A stretch of 64,000 nucleotides of DNA. Source: JAJYSO01 sp964579505. GTDB taxonomy: Bacteria; Bacteroidota; Bacteroidia; Flavobacteriales; Flavobacteriaceae. This document shows, one piece after another, positions 17,561 through 26,600 of this stretch; position 1 is the stretch's first letter; every line of letters starts with the position of its first letter. Below the pieces are notes generated by a model. That model was not told the origin of the DNA and did not search any database. It saw only the letters and a list, made by a program, of their open reading frames with translations. The DNA lies in assembly GCA_964579505.1 (NCBI GenBank), contig CAZOGC010000007.1, positions 1-64,000 on the forward strand, in the 5' to 3' direction. Both the position numbers and the translations under genes were made by a program.

Positions 17561-18829
17561 TTACAAGTCGTACAATTTTATTTTTCGGTATAAGGTTCGT
17601 TCGCTTATTCCTAATTCTTCGGCTGTAGCTTTTCGTTTTCCGTTATTGCGCTCTAATGCCTTCTTAATAAGTTCAACCTCTCTTTCTTGAAGAGAGAGTG
17701 TCTCTTCTTCTTCAATTTCTTCCGCATAATGATAACGGTCTCTTTTGGGCGTATTATCTTCTGCAGTCCTTCCTTTACCTTCCGGAATTTGTAATATCTC
17801 TAATTGCTCATCTACATAATCGTCTTTTACAGTAGATTTTTCTTCGCCATAAATTTTTTGTATTAAACCTCGGTTTTCCGATTTCACCTCATCGTTGCTT
17901 CCGTTTTTCAACATCTCTAAGGTAAGTTTTTTAAGGTCGTTAAGATCATTTTTCATATCAAAAAGAATCTTATACAAAATCTCGCGCTCGTCGCTAAAAT
18001 CACTTCGATCTTTTTTTCTGGAGACTACCGCCGGCAGGTTACTAATGCTCTGTGGCAAATATTGACGAAGTGTGGCTGCATCTATGATTCTCTTCTTTTC
18101 TAAAACGGATATCTGCTCGGTTACATTGCGCAACTGCCGAATATTTCCTTCCCAATTGTTGTGCAACAACAAATCGCGGGCATCATCTTCTAAACGAATA
18201 GTTGGCATTTTGTACTTCAGGCCAAAGTCTGATGCAAATTTTCTAAACAACAAATGAATATCGCCTTTGCGTTCGCGTAGTGGAGGCAAATGAATTTCTA
18301 TAGTGCTAAGGCGATAATATAAGTCTTCTCTAAACTTTTGTTTTTTTATAGCTTCGTGCATGTTCAAGTTGGTGGCCGCTACAATGCGAACGTCCGTTTT
18401 TTGCACCTGCGATGAACCTACTTTTATAAACTCACCATTTTCTAGCACCCGCAACAACCGCACTTGGGTAGTAAGAGGCAACTCTCCCACCTCATCTAAA
18501 AAAATTGTCCCTCCATCTGCCTCTTCAAAATAACCACTTCGGGTTTTAGTGGCTCCGGTAAAAGCTCCCTTTTCGTGCCCAAATAGTTCACTATCTATGG
18601 TTCCTTCAGGAATAGCGCCACAATTAACCGCAATAAATTTATTGTGTTTACGATGTGATTGAGCATGGATAATCTTAGGAATACTTTCTTTTCCCACTCC
18701 ACTTTCTCCGGTAACCAACACTGAAATATCTGTAGGCGCTACCTGTAAGGCCTTTTCAATAGCCCGATTTAGAACAGGGTCGTTTCCAATAATCTCAAAG
18801 CGTTGTTTTGTAGCCTGTACTGATTCCAT
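17561..18829 (-). CDS. Sigma-54-dependent transcriptional activator without receiver domain
   Basis: A 422-residue AAA+ enhancer-binding protein that remodels the RpoN holoenzyme at sigma-54 promoters. The AAA+ domain starts almost at the N-terminus, with Walker A GESGVGKE at residues 41-48, the RpoN-contacting GAFTGA at 88-93 and Walker B ending LDE at 111-113. There is no receiver, GAF or PAS domain, so activity may be set by expression or by a partner protein. A linker rich in charged residues leads to a Fis-type helix-turn-helix at about 396-420 (RKATAEELGISERTLYRKIK). It sits between miaB and lptE. Confidence 0.93.
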   Translation of the reverse strand: MESVQATKQRFEIIGNDPVLNRAIEKALQVAPTDISVLVTGESGVGKESIPKIIHAQSHRKHNKFIAVNCGAIPEGTIDSELFGHEKGAFTGATKTRSGYFEEADGGTIFLDEVGELPLTTQVRLLRVLENGEFIKVGSSQVQKTDVRIVAATNLNMHEAIKKQKFREDLYYRLSTIEIHLPPLRERKGDIHLLFRKFASDFGLKYKMPTIRLEDDARDLLLHNNWEGNIRQLRNVTEQISVLEKKRIIDAATLRQYLPQSISNLPAVVSRKKDRSDFSDEREILYKILFDMKNDLNDLKKLTLEMLKNGSNDEVKSENRGLIQKIYGEEKSTVKDDYVDEQLEILQIPEGKGRTAEDNTPKRDRYHYAEEIEEEETLSLQEREVELIKKALERNNGKRKATAEELGISERTLYRKIKLYDL

Positions 18830-18863
18830 ATAATTAAATTCGGGTGGGCAATGTGTGTATTTG

Positions 18864-20345
18864 TTAGTTGTTTTTAGAATAACCTACTGCCTCGCCTATA
18901 AGCGTTGCAGAGGTACAGTCTATAATTTTTACATTCACAAAATCACCTACTTTATAATCTCCTTTTGGAAAAACGACCATCGTGTTTTGTGAGTTTCTAC
19001 CAGACCAATCTGCTTCAGATTTTCTCGATTCTTTTTCAATTAACACCTCTTCAATTTTACCTACATGCTGACGTGTACGGTATAATGACGATTTTTGTTG
19101 AAGCGCAATGACCTCTGATAGACGACGTTTTTTGATTTCTTCAGGTACATCGTCTTCCAATTTTCTAGCCGCCTTGGTTCCGGGGCGCTCTGAATAAGCA
19201 AACATGTAACCAAAATCATATTTTACGCGCTCCATCAAAGACAATGTATCTTGGTGATCTTCTTCTGTTTCGGTAGGGAAACCGGTAATCATATCAAAAG
19301 AAATAGCACAATCCGGTATGCGTTTGCGAATCATATCAATCAACTCAAAATATTCTTCGCGGGTATGCAATCGATTCATTTTCTTTAAAATACGGTCGCT
19401 TCCGCTTTGTACCGGTAAGTGAATGTAATTACAAATATTATCGTATTGAGCCATTACATCTACCACATCTATCGTCATATCCTGCGGATTAGAGGTTGAA
19501 AAACGGATGCGCATCTTAGGATGAGCCTGTGCCACCATTTCTAACAGCCCGGCAAAGTAAACCGCCTTTTCCCGTTGCTCTGGGGTCGCATTTTTAAAAT
19601 CTTTTTTCAATCCACCACCATACCACAAATAGCTATCTACATTTTGCCCTAGTAAGGTAACTTCTTTATAGCCTCTTTCTGCTAGCTCATTTACCTCACG
19701 CAAAATACTTTGCGGGTCGCGACTACGTTCACGTCCACGAGTAAAAGGTACCACACAAAAGGTACACATATTATCGCATCCGCGAGTAATTGACACAAAA
19801 GCAGTTACCCCGTTACTTTGCAAACGCACCGGAGAGATATCTCCGTACGTTTCTTCTTTAGAAAGCAACACGTTTACGGCATCTCTACCCGATTCTACCT
19901 CTTTCACTAAGTTGGGCAAATCTTTATATGCATCTGGTCCGGCAACAATATCTACCACTTTTTCTTCTTCCAGAAGTTTGGTCTTTAAACGCTCGGCCAT
20001 ACAGCCCAACACACCGACTTTCATCGCCGGGTTTTTTTCACGTTTAACCGCATTATATTTTTCTAAGCGTTTGCGAATTGTGTCTTCCGCCTTAGCCCGT
20101 ATAGCACACGTATTAACAAACACCAAATCGGCTTCATCTAACTTATCGGTTAGGTTAAACCCATCTTTTGACATAATAGAGGCTACAATCTCGCTATCGT
20201 TAAAATTCATCTGGCAGCCATAGCTCTCTATATAAAGTTTGCGAGCATTGGGGTCATTATTCAACTTGATCTCCGGCTTTTTACGCGGTTTTACCAAAGC
20301 TTCGCCTTGTCTTCTTTCGTCATGTATATTAAGGATACTCTTCAT
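18864..20345 (-). CDS. miaB: tRNA-2-methylthio-N6-dimethylallyladenosine synthase
   Basis: A radical-SAM methylthiotransferase that converts i6A37 to ms2i6A37 in tRNAs reading UNN codons. The 493-residue protein has the three N-terminal cluster cysteines (in YGCQMN, TCAIR and GCMAE), the radical-SAM CxxxCxxC as CDNMCTFC and a C-terminal TRAM domain. About 25 residues precede the usual MiaB start, common in Bacteroidota. It is the first gene of the block running down to secG and has a well-formed promoter upstream. Confidence 0.96.
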   Translation of the reverse strand: MKSILNIHDERRQGEALVKPRKKPEIKLNNDPNARKLYIESYGCQMNFNDSEIVASIMSKDGFNLTDKLDEADLVFVNTCAIRAKAEDTIRKRLEKYNAVKREKNPAMKVGVLGCMAERLKTKLLEEEKVVDIVAGPDAYKDLPNLVKEVESGRDAVNVLLSKEETYGDISPVRLQSNGVTAFVSITRGCDNMCTFCVVPFTRGRERSRDPQSILREVNELAERGYKEVTLLGQNVDSYLWYGGGLKKDFKNATPEQREKAVYFAGLLEMVAQAHPKMRIRFSTSNPQDMTIDVVDVMAQYDNICNYIHLPVQSGSDRILKKMNRLHTREEYFELIDMIRKRIPDCAISFDMITGFPTETEEDHQDTLSLMERVKYDFGYMFAYSERPGTKAARKLEDDVPEEIKKRRLSEVIALQQKSSLYRTRQHVGKIEEVLIEKESRKSEADWSGRNSQNTMVVFPKGDYKVGDFVNVKIIDCTSATLIGEAVGYSKNN

Positions 20346-20374
20346 TTTCAGATACTCTTTGCTTCAACAAGTTG

Positions 20375-20404
20375 CAAAGATACCAATTTAAGCAATGTGA
20401 CAAA
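20375..20404 (-). promoter_or_regulatory. miaB operon promoter
   Basis: Read on the minus strand, TTTG (20401-20404), an 18-base spacer and TATCTTTG (20375-20382) match the Bacteroidota housekeeping consensus completely. The -7 element lies 30 bases before the miaB ATG. Confidence 0.8.
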
Positions 20405-20677
20405 CTGTCAGCCTATCTATTTACGTCTATTTTTACAAAACCTGTCTTTATAGTGGGTTATACCCGTTACCGGTTGTGCGTTTAGGGTAATTTTAAAAAC
20501 ACAAAACAGCAAGGTTTGTTTTTCCGCCTAAAAAGAGTATCGAACCTGTATGTCATAGTTGAAAGCCTTTTCTTTTTTCATAAAAAAACGGAACGTATAA
20601 CTGTGCTTTCGTTTTTATTTTATGTGAATTATCCCATCAATTGAAGCGCTAAAAAACGTGAAATCAAAAATTTCCTG

Positions 20678-20685
20678 TAATTTTG
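20678..20685 (+). promoter_or_regulatory. topA -7 element
   Basis: TAATTTTG, a full match to TAnnTTTG, lies 18 bases before the topA ATG at 20704. Transcription would start near 20692, which rules out the in-frame ATG at 20683 as the translation start. The -33 region is weak. Confidence 0.6.
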
Positions 20686-20703
20686 CCACAAAATTTTGAG
20701 ATT

Positions 20704-23232
20704 ATGGCGAAGGATTTAGTAATTGTTGAGTCCCCTGCAAAGGCTAAAACAATTGGAAAATTCTTAGGAAACAGTTTTACGGTTAAGTCTAGTTTTGGAC
20801 ATATAGCCGACTTACCCACCAAAGAACTGGGGGTAGATGTTGAGAAGAATTTCAAACCCAAATACCGTGTAAGTAGCGACAAAAAGAAAATCGTAAAAGA
20901 ATTACGCGACTTGGCCAATAAAGCCAATATTGTTTGGTTAGCCAGTGATGAGGATCGCGAGGGGGAGGCCATTGCATGGCATTTAGCAGAAACATTAAAA
21001 TTGAAAGACGAGAACACCAAACGTATTGTTTTTCACGAAATTACTAAACAAGCCATTAATAAAGCTATTAAAAACCCGCGCAAGATTGATCAAAATCTGG
21101 TAAACGCACAACAGGCACGACGCATATTAGACCGGCTAGTGGGCTATGAGTTGTCTCCTATTTTATGGCGAAAAGTAAAAGGAGGACTTTCTGCAGGCCG
21201 TGTACAATCTGTAGCCGTACGATTAATTGTAGAACGTGAACGAGAAATTACAGATTTTAAGCCTGAAGCTTCTTTTCGCATAGATGCCGCCTTTATCACC
21301 TCAGATAAAAAGAACTTTAAGGCCAAGCTCTCTCACAACTTTAGCACACAAGCAGAAGCAGAAAAATTTCTCAATCAAAACATAGACGCTTCCTATAAAG
21401 TAGCCGATTTAACTCAAAAACCGGCAAAAAAATCACCGGCACCTCCATTTACCACTTCCACACTACAACAAGAAGCTGCCAGAAAACTTCATTTTTCTGT
21501 AGGAAAAACGATGCGGTTAGCACAGCGTTTGTACGAAGATGGACACATTACGTATATGAGAACTGATAGCGTAAACCTTTCTAATGAAGCCAAAGAAGGA
21601 GCCGCTAAAGAAATTCATATTGCATATGGATCGGCGTATGCCAAACCGCGTAACTATACTGCCAAAGCAAAAGGAGCGCAAGAAGCACACGAAGCCATCC
21701 GACCCACTCACTTTGAACACCACACCCTAAACATAGACTATGACCATCGGCGTTTGTATGAGTTGATATGGAAACGAAGTATAGCCTCTCAAATGAGTGA
21801 GGCACAATTAGAGCGCACTACCGTAAAAATAAGTGCCAATACGCATGCTGAACAATTTATAGCTAAAGGAGAAATCATTACGTTTGACGGTTTTCTAAAA
21901 GTATATTTAGAAGGAAACGATGAGGAAGAAGAGGAGCAAACAGGATTGCTTCCGGCTATGCAACAAGGAGATTCTGTTCACGCTAAATCTATTACCGCCA
22001 CCCAACGTTATACACGTCCTCCGGCGCGTTATACCGAAGCCTCTTTGGTAAAAAAACTAGAAGCACTCGGCATTGGCAGACCATCTACTTATGCGCCAAC
22101 TATCTCTACTATTCAAAACCGAAAATACATTACCAAAGGAACGGTAGAAGGCACCAAACGAAAATACACCGTACTCACGCTAAAAGCCAATGCACTCAAC
22201 CAAAAGGAGCAAGTTGAAATGGTAGGTAGTGATAAAGGAAAACTCATTCCTACCGATGTGGGAATGGTTGTCAATGATTTTTTGGTAAAGCACTTTAGTC
22301 ATATTTTAGACTACAACTTTACGGCAGAAGTTGAACATTATTTTGATAAGATTGCAGCCGGAGATGAAGAATGGACGGAAATGATGGCTTCTTTTTACGA
22401 TAAATTTCATCCGGCGGTAAAAGATGTTGAAAAAAATGCCAAAAGAGAAGTGGGCGAGCGTGTGCTTGGTACAGACCCACAAACCGGAAAGCCCGTGAGT
22501 GTGCGTTTAGGCAAATATGGACCTATGGTGCAAATGGGAACCGTAGAAGATGAAGAAAAACCCAAATTTGCCAGCTTAGCACAAGGACAAACCTTGAGCA
22601 ACATCACCTTTGAAGAGGCCATGGAGTTGTTTAAACTTCCCAAAGAACTAGGAACTTACAAAGATGAAACGGTAGTTGTAAACAACGGTCGTTTTGGTCC
22701 GTATGTAAAATACGGTAAAAAGTTTGTGTCTTTAGCAAAAGACGAACAACCAGCCGATGTAGATATAGATCGTGCTATAGAACTTATAAAAGCCAAAGAA
22801 AAAGCAGATGCCCCTATTTATGAATACGAAAATTTACCGGTTCAAAAAGGAGTGGGTAGATTTGGCCCCTACATTAAATGGAATAACATGTTCATTAATG
22901 TAAACAAGAAATACAATTTTGATAACTTGTCTGAGGAAGACATCATCACACTTATTGAAGACAAAAAGAAAAAAGAGCGCGAAAAAATTATTCACAATTG
23001 GGAAGAGGAAGGTATTCGAGTAGAAAAAGCCCGATGGAAACGCAGTAAAATCATACAAGGAAAAACAAAAATTGAACTTCCAAAAGAAGTAGATGCCGAG
23101 GCACTCACCCTAGAAGAAGTAAAAGAAATTATAGCAAAAAACACCAAACCCAAAAAGAAAAAAAGTCGTACTTCTAAAAAGAAGACTACTGCCAAAAAAA
23201 CAACCCGTAAAAAAAGTACAAAAAAGAAATAA
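20704..23232 (+). CDS. topA: DNA topoisomerase I
   Basis: Type IA topoisomerase that relaxes negative supercoils. The start at 20704 gives MAKDLVIVESPAKAKT, the canonical TOPRIM beginning; an upstream ATG at 20683 would add seven residues and lies before the likely transcription start. The protein has 842 residues. The catalytic tyrosine is Tyr284 in ITYMRTDS. The classic Cys4 zinc fingers of E. coli TopA are absent. C-terminal repeats of the RFGPYVKYGKK type and a strongly Lys-rich tail take their place, as in other Bacteroidota. Confidence 0.97.
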   Translation: MAKDLVIVESPAKAKTIGKFLGNSFTVKSSFGHIADLPTKELGVDVEKNFKPKYRVSSDKKKIVKELRDLANKANIVWLASDEDREGEAIAWHLAETLKLKDENTKRIVFHEITKQAINKAIKNPRKIDQNLVNAQQARRILDRLVGYELSPILWRKVKGGLSAGRVQSVAVRLIVEREREITDFKPEASFRIDAAFITSDKKNFKAKLSHNFSTQAEAEKFLNQNIDASYKVADLTQKPAKKSPAPPFTTSTLQQEAARKLHFSVGKTMRLAQRLYEDGHITYMRTDSVNLSNEAKEGAAKEIHIAYGSAYAKPRNYTAKAKGAQEAHEAIRPTHFEHHTLNIDYDHRRLYELIWKRSIASQMSEAQLERTTVKISANTHAEQFIAKGEIITFDGFLKVYLEGNDEEEEEQTGLLPAMQQGDSVHAKSITATQRYTRPPARYTEASLVKKLEALGIGRPSTYAPTISTIQNRKYITKGTVEGTKRKYTVLTLKANALNQKEQVEMVGSDKGKLIPTDVGMVVNDFLVKHFSHILDYNFTAEVEHYFDKIAAGDEEWTEMMASFYDKFHPAVKDVEKNAKREVGERVLGTDPQTGKPVSVRLGKYGPMVQMGTVEDEEKPKFASLAQGQTLSNITFEEAMELFKLPKELGTYKDETVVVNNGRFGPYVKYGKKFVSLAKDEQPADVDIDRAIELIKAKEKADAPIYEYENLPVQKGVGRFGPYIKWNNMFINVNKKYNFDNLSEEDIITLIEDKKKKEREKIIHNWEEEGIRVEKARWKRSKIIQGKTKIELPKEVDAEALTLEEVKEIIAKNTKPKKKKSRTSKKKTTAKKTTRKKSTKKK

Positions 23233-23237
23233 CATCT

Positions 23238-24392
23238 ATGAGTTTGGATTTTTTGCAACCGGTTGAAAACGATGTTTTAGCCCCACTCAAAAGCGTATCA
23301 CCCCATTGTATAGGGGCTCAGATTGCCTTACATACCCCCCAAGGATTACCCAATCTTAACAAGGTTAAACTTGCTATTATTGGTTTACGAGAAAATCGTC
23401 GCGAAGTTACACGCACGCAAGAAAACTTCAACCTTAACCGTATTCGTTCGGCCTTTTACAACCTTTTCCCCGGTAATTGGGATCTTTCTATAGCCGATTT
23501 AGGCGATATCATGCCCGGCAATAGCGTAGAAGACACCGAATATGCCGTACAAGAAGTACTGAGTCAACTCATCACTCAAAATATTATCCCTATAATTTTA
23601 GGGGGCAGTCAAGATCTGACCTATGCACAGTATCGGGCATACAATCATACCGAGAAGATGGTCAATTTAGTAAATGTAGACGCTCGATTTGATATAGGTG
23701 ATACGGAAGCAGCCATAACTGATTCATCATATGTAGGAAAGATGATTGTCAACAAGCCCTACCATCTTTTTAATTATGCCAACATAGGATATCAGAGCTA
23801 TTTAAACAGCCCGGAAGAAATTAATCTGATTGAAAAATTATTCTTTGAATCATACAGATTAGGCGAAATAAGTGCTGACATTACCCTAGCCGAACCCGTT
23901 ATGCGTGATGCCGATTTAGTAAGTGTGGACTACCAAGCTATTTCTTCAGAAATTTCGGGCAGTACAATTGCACAACCCAATGGTTTTAACGGGCGTGAAA
24001 TCTGCGCATTGGCACGCTATGCCGGGATTAGTGACAAGGTGAGTTCGTTTGGATTATATAATCTTCAACATTTGGATATAAACCAAAAAAATCCTTTATT
24101 GCCGGGTGAAATTTTATGGTACTTTATTGAAGGTGTTAATTATAGAAAAAATGAACAAAATATTTTAACTACAAATCAGTTTTTAAAATACAGCGTTCCG
24201 CTAGATGACGAAGTACTTATTTTTTATAAAAGCAAACGTTCTGACAGATGGTGGGTTGAAATCCCAACATTTGTTAACAATAAATCGATAAAGCCAACGT
24301 TTTTACCGTGTAGTCATCAAGACTACCTTGAGGCCTGTAACCAAGAAATACCAGAAAGATGGTATAAAGCACGCCGCAAAAACGAACTTTAA
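23238..24392 (+). CDS. Arginase/formimidoylglutamase-fold protein, probably catalytically inactive
   Basis: A 384-residue member of the ureohydrolase superfamily, five bases after topA and upstream of gldK. The fold signatures are visible, but the manganese ligands are degraded. The usual GGDHS reads GGSQD (residues 122-126), so the first His is Gln125. DAHxD reads DARFD (148-152), so the second His is Arg150. SxDxD reads SVDYQ (229-233), so the last Asp is Gln233. Three of six ligands are lost. Databases usually label such proteins formimidoylglutamase, but no hut genes are near. A structural or regulatory role beside the gliding genes is an inference. Confidence 0.82.
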   Translation: MSLDFLQPVENDVLAPLKSVSPHCIGAQIALHTPQGLPNLNKVKLAIIGLRENRREVTRTQENFNLNRIRSAFYNLFPGNWDLSIADLGDIMPGNSVEDTEYAVQEVLSQLITQNIIPIILGGSQDLTYAQYRAYNHTEKMVNLVNVDARFDIGDTEAAITDSSYVGKMIVNKPYHLFNYANIGYQSYLNSPEEINLIEKLFFESYRLGEISADITLAEPVMRDADLVSVDYQAISSEISGSTIAQPNGFNGREICALARYAGISDKVSSFGLYNLQHLDINQKNPLLPGEILWYFIEGVNYRKNEQNILTTNQFLKYSVPLDDEVLIFYKSKRSDRWWVEIPTFVNNKSIKPTFLPCSHQDYLEACNQEIPERWYKARRKNEL

Positions 24393-24420
24393 AATAATAA
24401 AAGACAAGAACTTATAAATA

Positions 24421-24470
24421 TTGACTGTGTTAAAAGAGTGTCTAATTTCATAAAAACAGACACAGTTCAA
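24421..24470 (+). promoter_or_regulatory. Hairpin-forming leader in front of gldK
   Basis: The segment TTGACTGTGT (24421-24430) can pair with ACACAGTTCAA (24460-24470). The overlapping GTGTCT (24438-24443) can pair instead with AGACAC (24458-24463). The two hairpins exclude each other and end only 11 bases before the gldK ATG. No run of U follows, so this does not look like a simple terminator. Confidence 0.5.
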
Positions 24471-24481
24471 CATAAAAAACT

Positions 24482-25858
24482 ATGAGAAAAATCATATCCA
24501 TTATTGCCGTAGCTGTCCTGCTAACGAGTTGTGGAAAGGCAGACCGCGGTCAGTTGGTGGGCGCAAAAGGGAAAAAATGGCATCCTGTAAAACCGTATGG
24601 AATGGTACTCATTCCCGGAGGGGCTTTTGTAATGGGAAAGGCCGCTAGCGATGTGGCCGGTCTAAAAAACGCTCCCACTAAAACTGTCACCGTCCGCTCT
24701 TTTTATATGGATGAAACCGAAATTACCAATGCTGAATACCGTCAATTTGTTAATTGGGTACGTGACTCTGTGGTACGCCAACGCTTAGCAGAAGAAGCTC
24801 AATTTGCGGCTAATGGCGGCGGAAACGGCAGTGGCAACAACGGACGTTCTATAATGGATTACGCCTTTAAAGGCGCCCAGAACAGTAATAACAACAATAA
24901 AAATAATCTTACTCCCTACCAACAGGTTAATTATAACCCCTACGATCTAGCCTTAAATTGGAACGTAGATATTATATGGAATACAGCGGACTACCCTGAT
25001 AAACATTATGTGTATGTAATGGATTCTCTATATCTAAACAAAGACGAATCGCCTACCGGTATGCGCATGTTAGACGTTTCTCAGTTTGTTTATCAATATA
25101 CCACTACCAATGCTGCAGCGGCGGCACGTAAAGGAGGCAATATAAAAGATTATAGAACCGTACACCACGTGGCTGTTTATCCGGATACTACCGTATGGGT
25201 AAAAGATTTTAACTATTCTTATAATGTGCCGATGTTTCATAATTATTTTTGGCACACTGCCTATGATGACTACCCTGTGGTTGGCGTTAACTGGTACCAA
25301 GCTAAAGCTTTTTGTGATTGGCGTACCAAGTATAACAACGCCTACCGAAACAAAAAAGGTTTAGAAGATGTTCCGGCATACAGGCTGCCTTCAGAAGCAG
25401 AATGGGAATATGCTGCACGCGGTGGATTAGATGGAGCTACTTATCCTTGGGGCGGCCCTTATACAAAAAATGAACGCGGTTGTTTCTTAGCTAATTTTAA
25501 GCCTATGCGTGGCGATTATGCAGCCGACCAAGCACTCTATACTGTTGAAGCTAAATCTTATGAACCCAACGGATATGGGCTATACAATATGGCCGGTAAC
25601 GTGGCTGAATGGACCAATTCTTCATACGACCCAGCCTCCTATAATTTTTATTCGACCATGAATCCTAACGTCAACAACATTCAAAACAAACGAAAGGTAA
25701 TACGTGGAGGATCGTGGAAAGACGTAGCATACTTCTTACAAGTAGGCACACGTACCTATGAATATGCCGACTCAGCCAGAAGTTATATTGGGTTTAGAAC
25801 CGTAGAAGATTACGTAGGCATCCCTAAAAACATTGACCTTAGAAGACCGCCTCAATAA
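24482..25858 (+). CDS. gldK: Gliding motility/T9SS lipoprotein GldK
   Basis: GldK (PorK in Porphyromonas) forms, with GldN, the periplasmic ring under the outer membrane that is a core part of the type IX secretion system. The 458-residue protein has a lipoprotein signal ending LLTSC (Cys17) and an FGE/SUMF1-type fold. It starts at MVLIPGGAFVMGK and carries the conserved WYQAKAFCDWR, RLPSEAEWEYAARGG and MAGNVAEW segments. The fold is that of the formylglycine-generating enzyme, but GldK is structural. It heads gldKLMN and is preceded by a hairpin-forming leader. Confidence 0.97.
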   Translation: MRKIISIIAVAVLLTSCGKADRGQLVGAKGKKWHPVKPYGMVLIPGGAFVMGKAASDVAGLKNAPTKTVTVRSFYMDETEITNAEYRQFVNWVRDSVVRQRLAEEAQFAANGGGNGSGNNGRSIMDYAFKGAQNSNNNNKNNLTPYQQVNYNPYDLALNWNVDIIWNTADYPDKHYVYVMDSLYLNKDESPTGMRMLDVSQFVYQYTTTNAAAAARKGGNIKDYRTVHHVAVYPDTTVWVKDFNYSYNVPMFHNYFWHTAYDDYPVVGVNWYQAKAFCDWRTKYNNAYRNKKGLEDVPAYRLPSEAEWEYAARGGLDGATYPWGGPYTKNERGCFLANFKPMRGDYAADQALYTVEAKSYEPNGYGLYNMAGNVAEWTNSSYDPASYNFYSTMNPNVNNIQNKRKVIRGGSWKDVAYFLQVGTRTYEYADSARSYIGFRTVEDYVGIPKNIDLRRPPQ

Positions 25859-25910
25859 TAAAAGGCATTTTAATTTAAACTAACTTTATACTACTATAAA
25901 AATTAAGACC

Positions 25911-26570
25911 ATGGCACAAACGAAATCAAAAGCTTTTGGAAAGTTTCTCAACCAATGTTACGGATGGGGAGCCGCAGTTGTTATTATTGGCGCATTATTA
26001 AAAATAACACACTTTGAGATTGGCCCTATTACCGGCACTATTATGCTAACCATTGGGCTTTGTACGGAAGCTATTATTTTTGCTATTTCAGCTTTTGAAC
26101 CTGTTAAAGATCAATATGATTGGTCTTTGGTCTATCCCGAATTAGAAAATGCCAACGCTCCTAAACGCCAACCTAAAAAGGCTGACATAACAGAAGTAGA
26201 AGACTCACTCTCTAAAAAACTCGATCAAATGTTGAAAGAAGCCAAAATTGATGGAGAATTGATGGAACGTCTTGGTGAAAGTATTAAGCACTTTGGTGAT
26301 GCGGCTAAAAACATTGCGCCTACGGCAGAAGCCTTAAACTCTCAAAAAAAATATAGCGAAGAGATGAATGTAGCAGCAGCACAAATGGAATCTCTAAATA
26401 GCTTGTATAAAATTCAACTAGAAGCTTCTAATAGACAGACACAAGCCAATCAAGCTATTGCTCAAAATGCTGAACACCTACAGGAACAAATGCAGACTCT
26501 TACAAAAAATATTTCTAATTTAAATAACGTATATGGCAATATGCTTACCGCTATGCGCCCAAACAACTAA
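25911..26570 (+). CDS. gldL: Gliding motility/T9SS motor protein GldL
   Basis: With GldM, GldL forms the inner-membrane proton-driven rotary motor that powers type IX secretion and gliding. The 219-residue protein has two transmembrane helices (about 18-34 and 39-60). The conserved membrane-embedded glutamate, essential for function in Flavobacterium johnsoniae, is Glu53 in GLCTEAIIF. The following cytoplasmic part is helical and coiled-coil-like, with heptad-rich stretches near 150-215. Spacing to gldK (52 bases) and gldM (30 bases) fits one operon. Confidence 0.97.
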   Translation: MAQTKSKAFGKFLNQCYGWGAAVVIIGALLKITHFEIGPITGTIMLTIGLCTEAIIFAISAFEPVKDQYDWSLVYPELENANAPKRQPKKADITEVEDSLSKKLDQMLKEAKIDGELMERLGESIKHFGDAAKNIAPTAEALNSQKKYSEEMNVAAAQMESLNSLYKIQLEASNRQTQANQAIAQNAEHLQEQMQTLTKNISNLNNVYGNMLTAMRPNN

Positions 26571-26600
26571 GCCAAGAATTAACAAAACTCTACTAAGAAT

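Larger units (their letters stand above)
20346..20703. promoter_or_regulatory. Divergent intergenic region miaB/topA
   Basis: A 358-base gap with no gene. It holds the miaB promoter at the left edge and a candidate topA -7 element at the right edge (20678-20685). The middle is AT-rich with no hairpin, repeat or reading frame that I can support. Confidence 0.7.
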
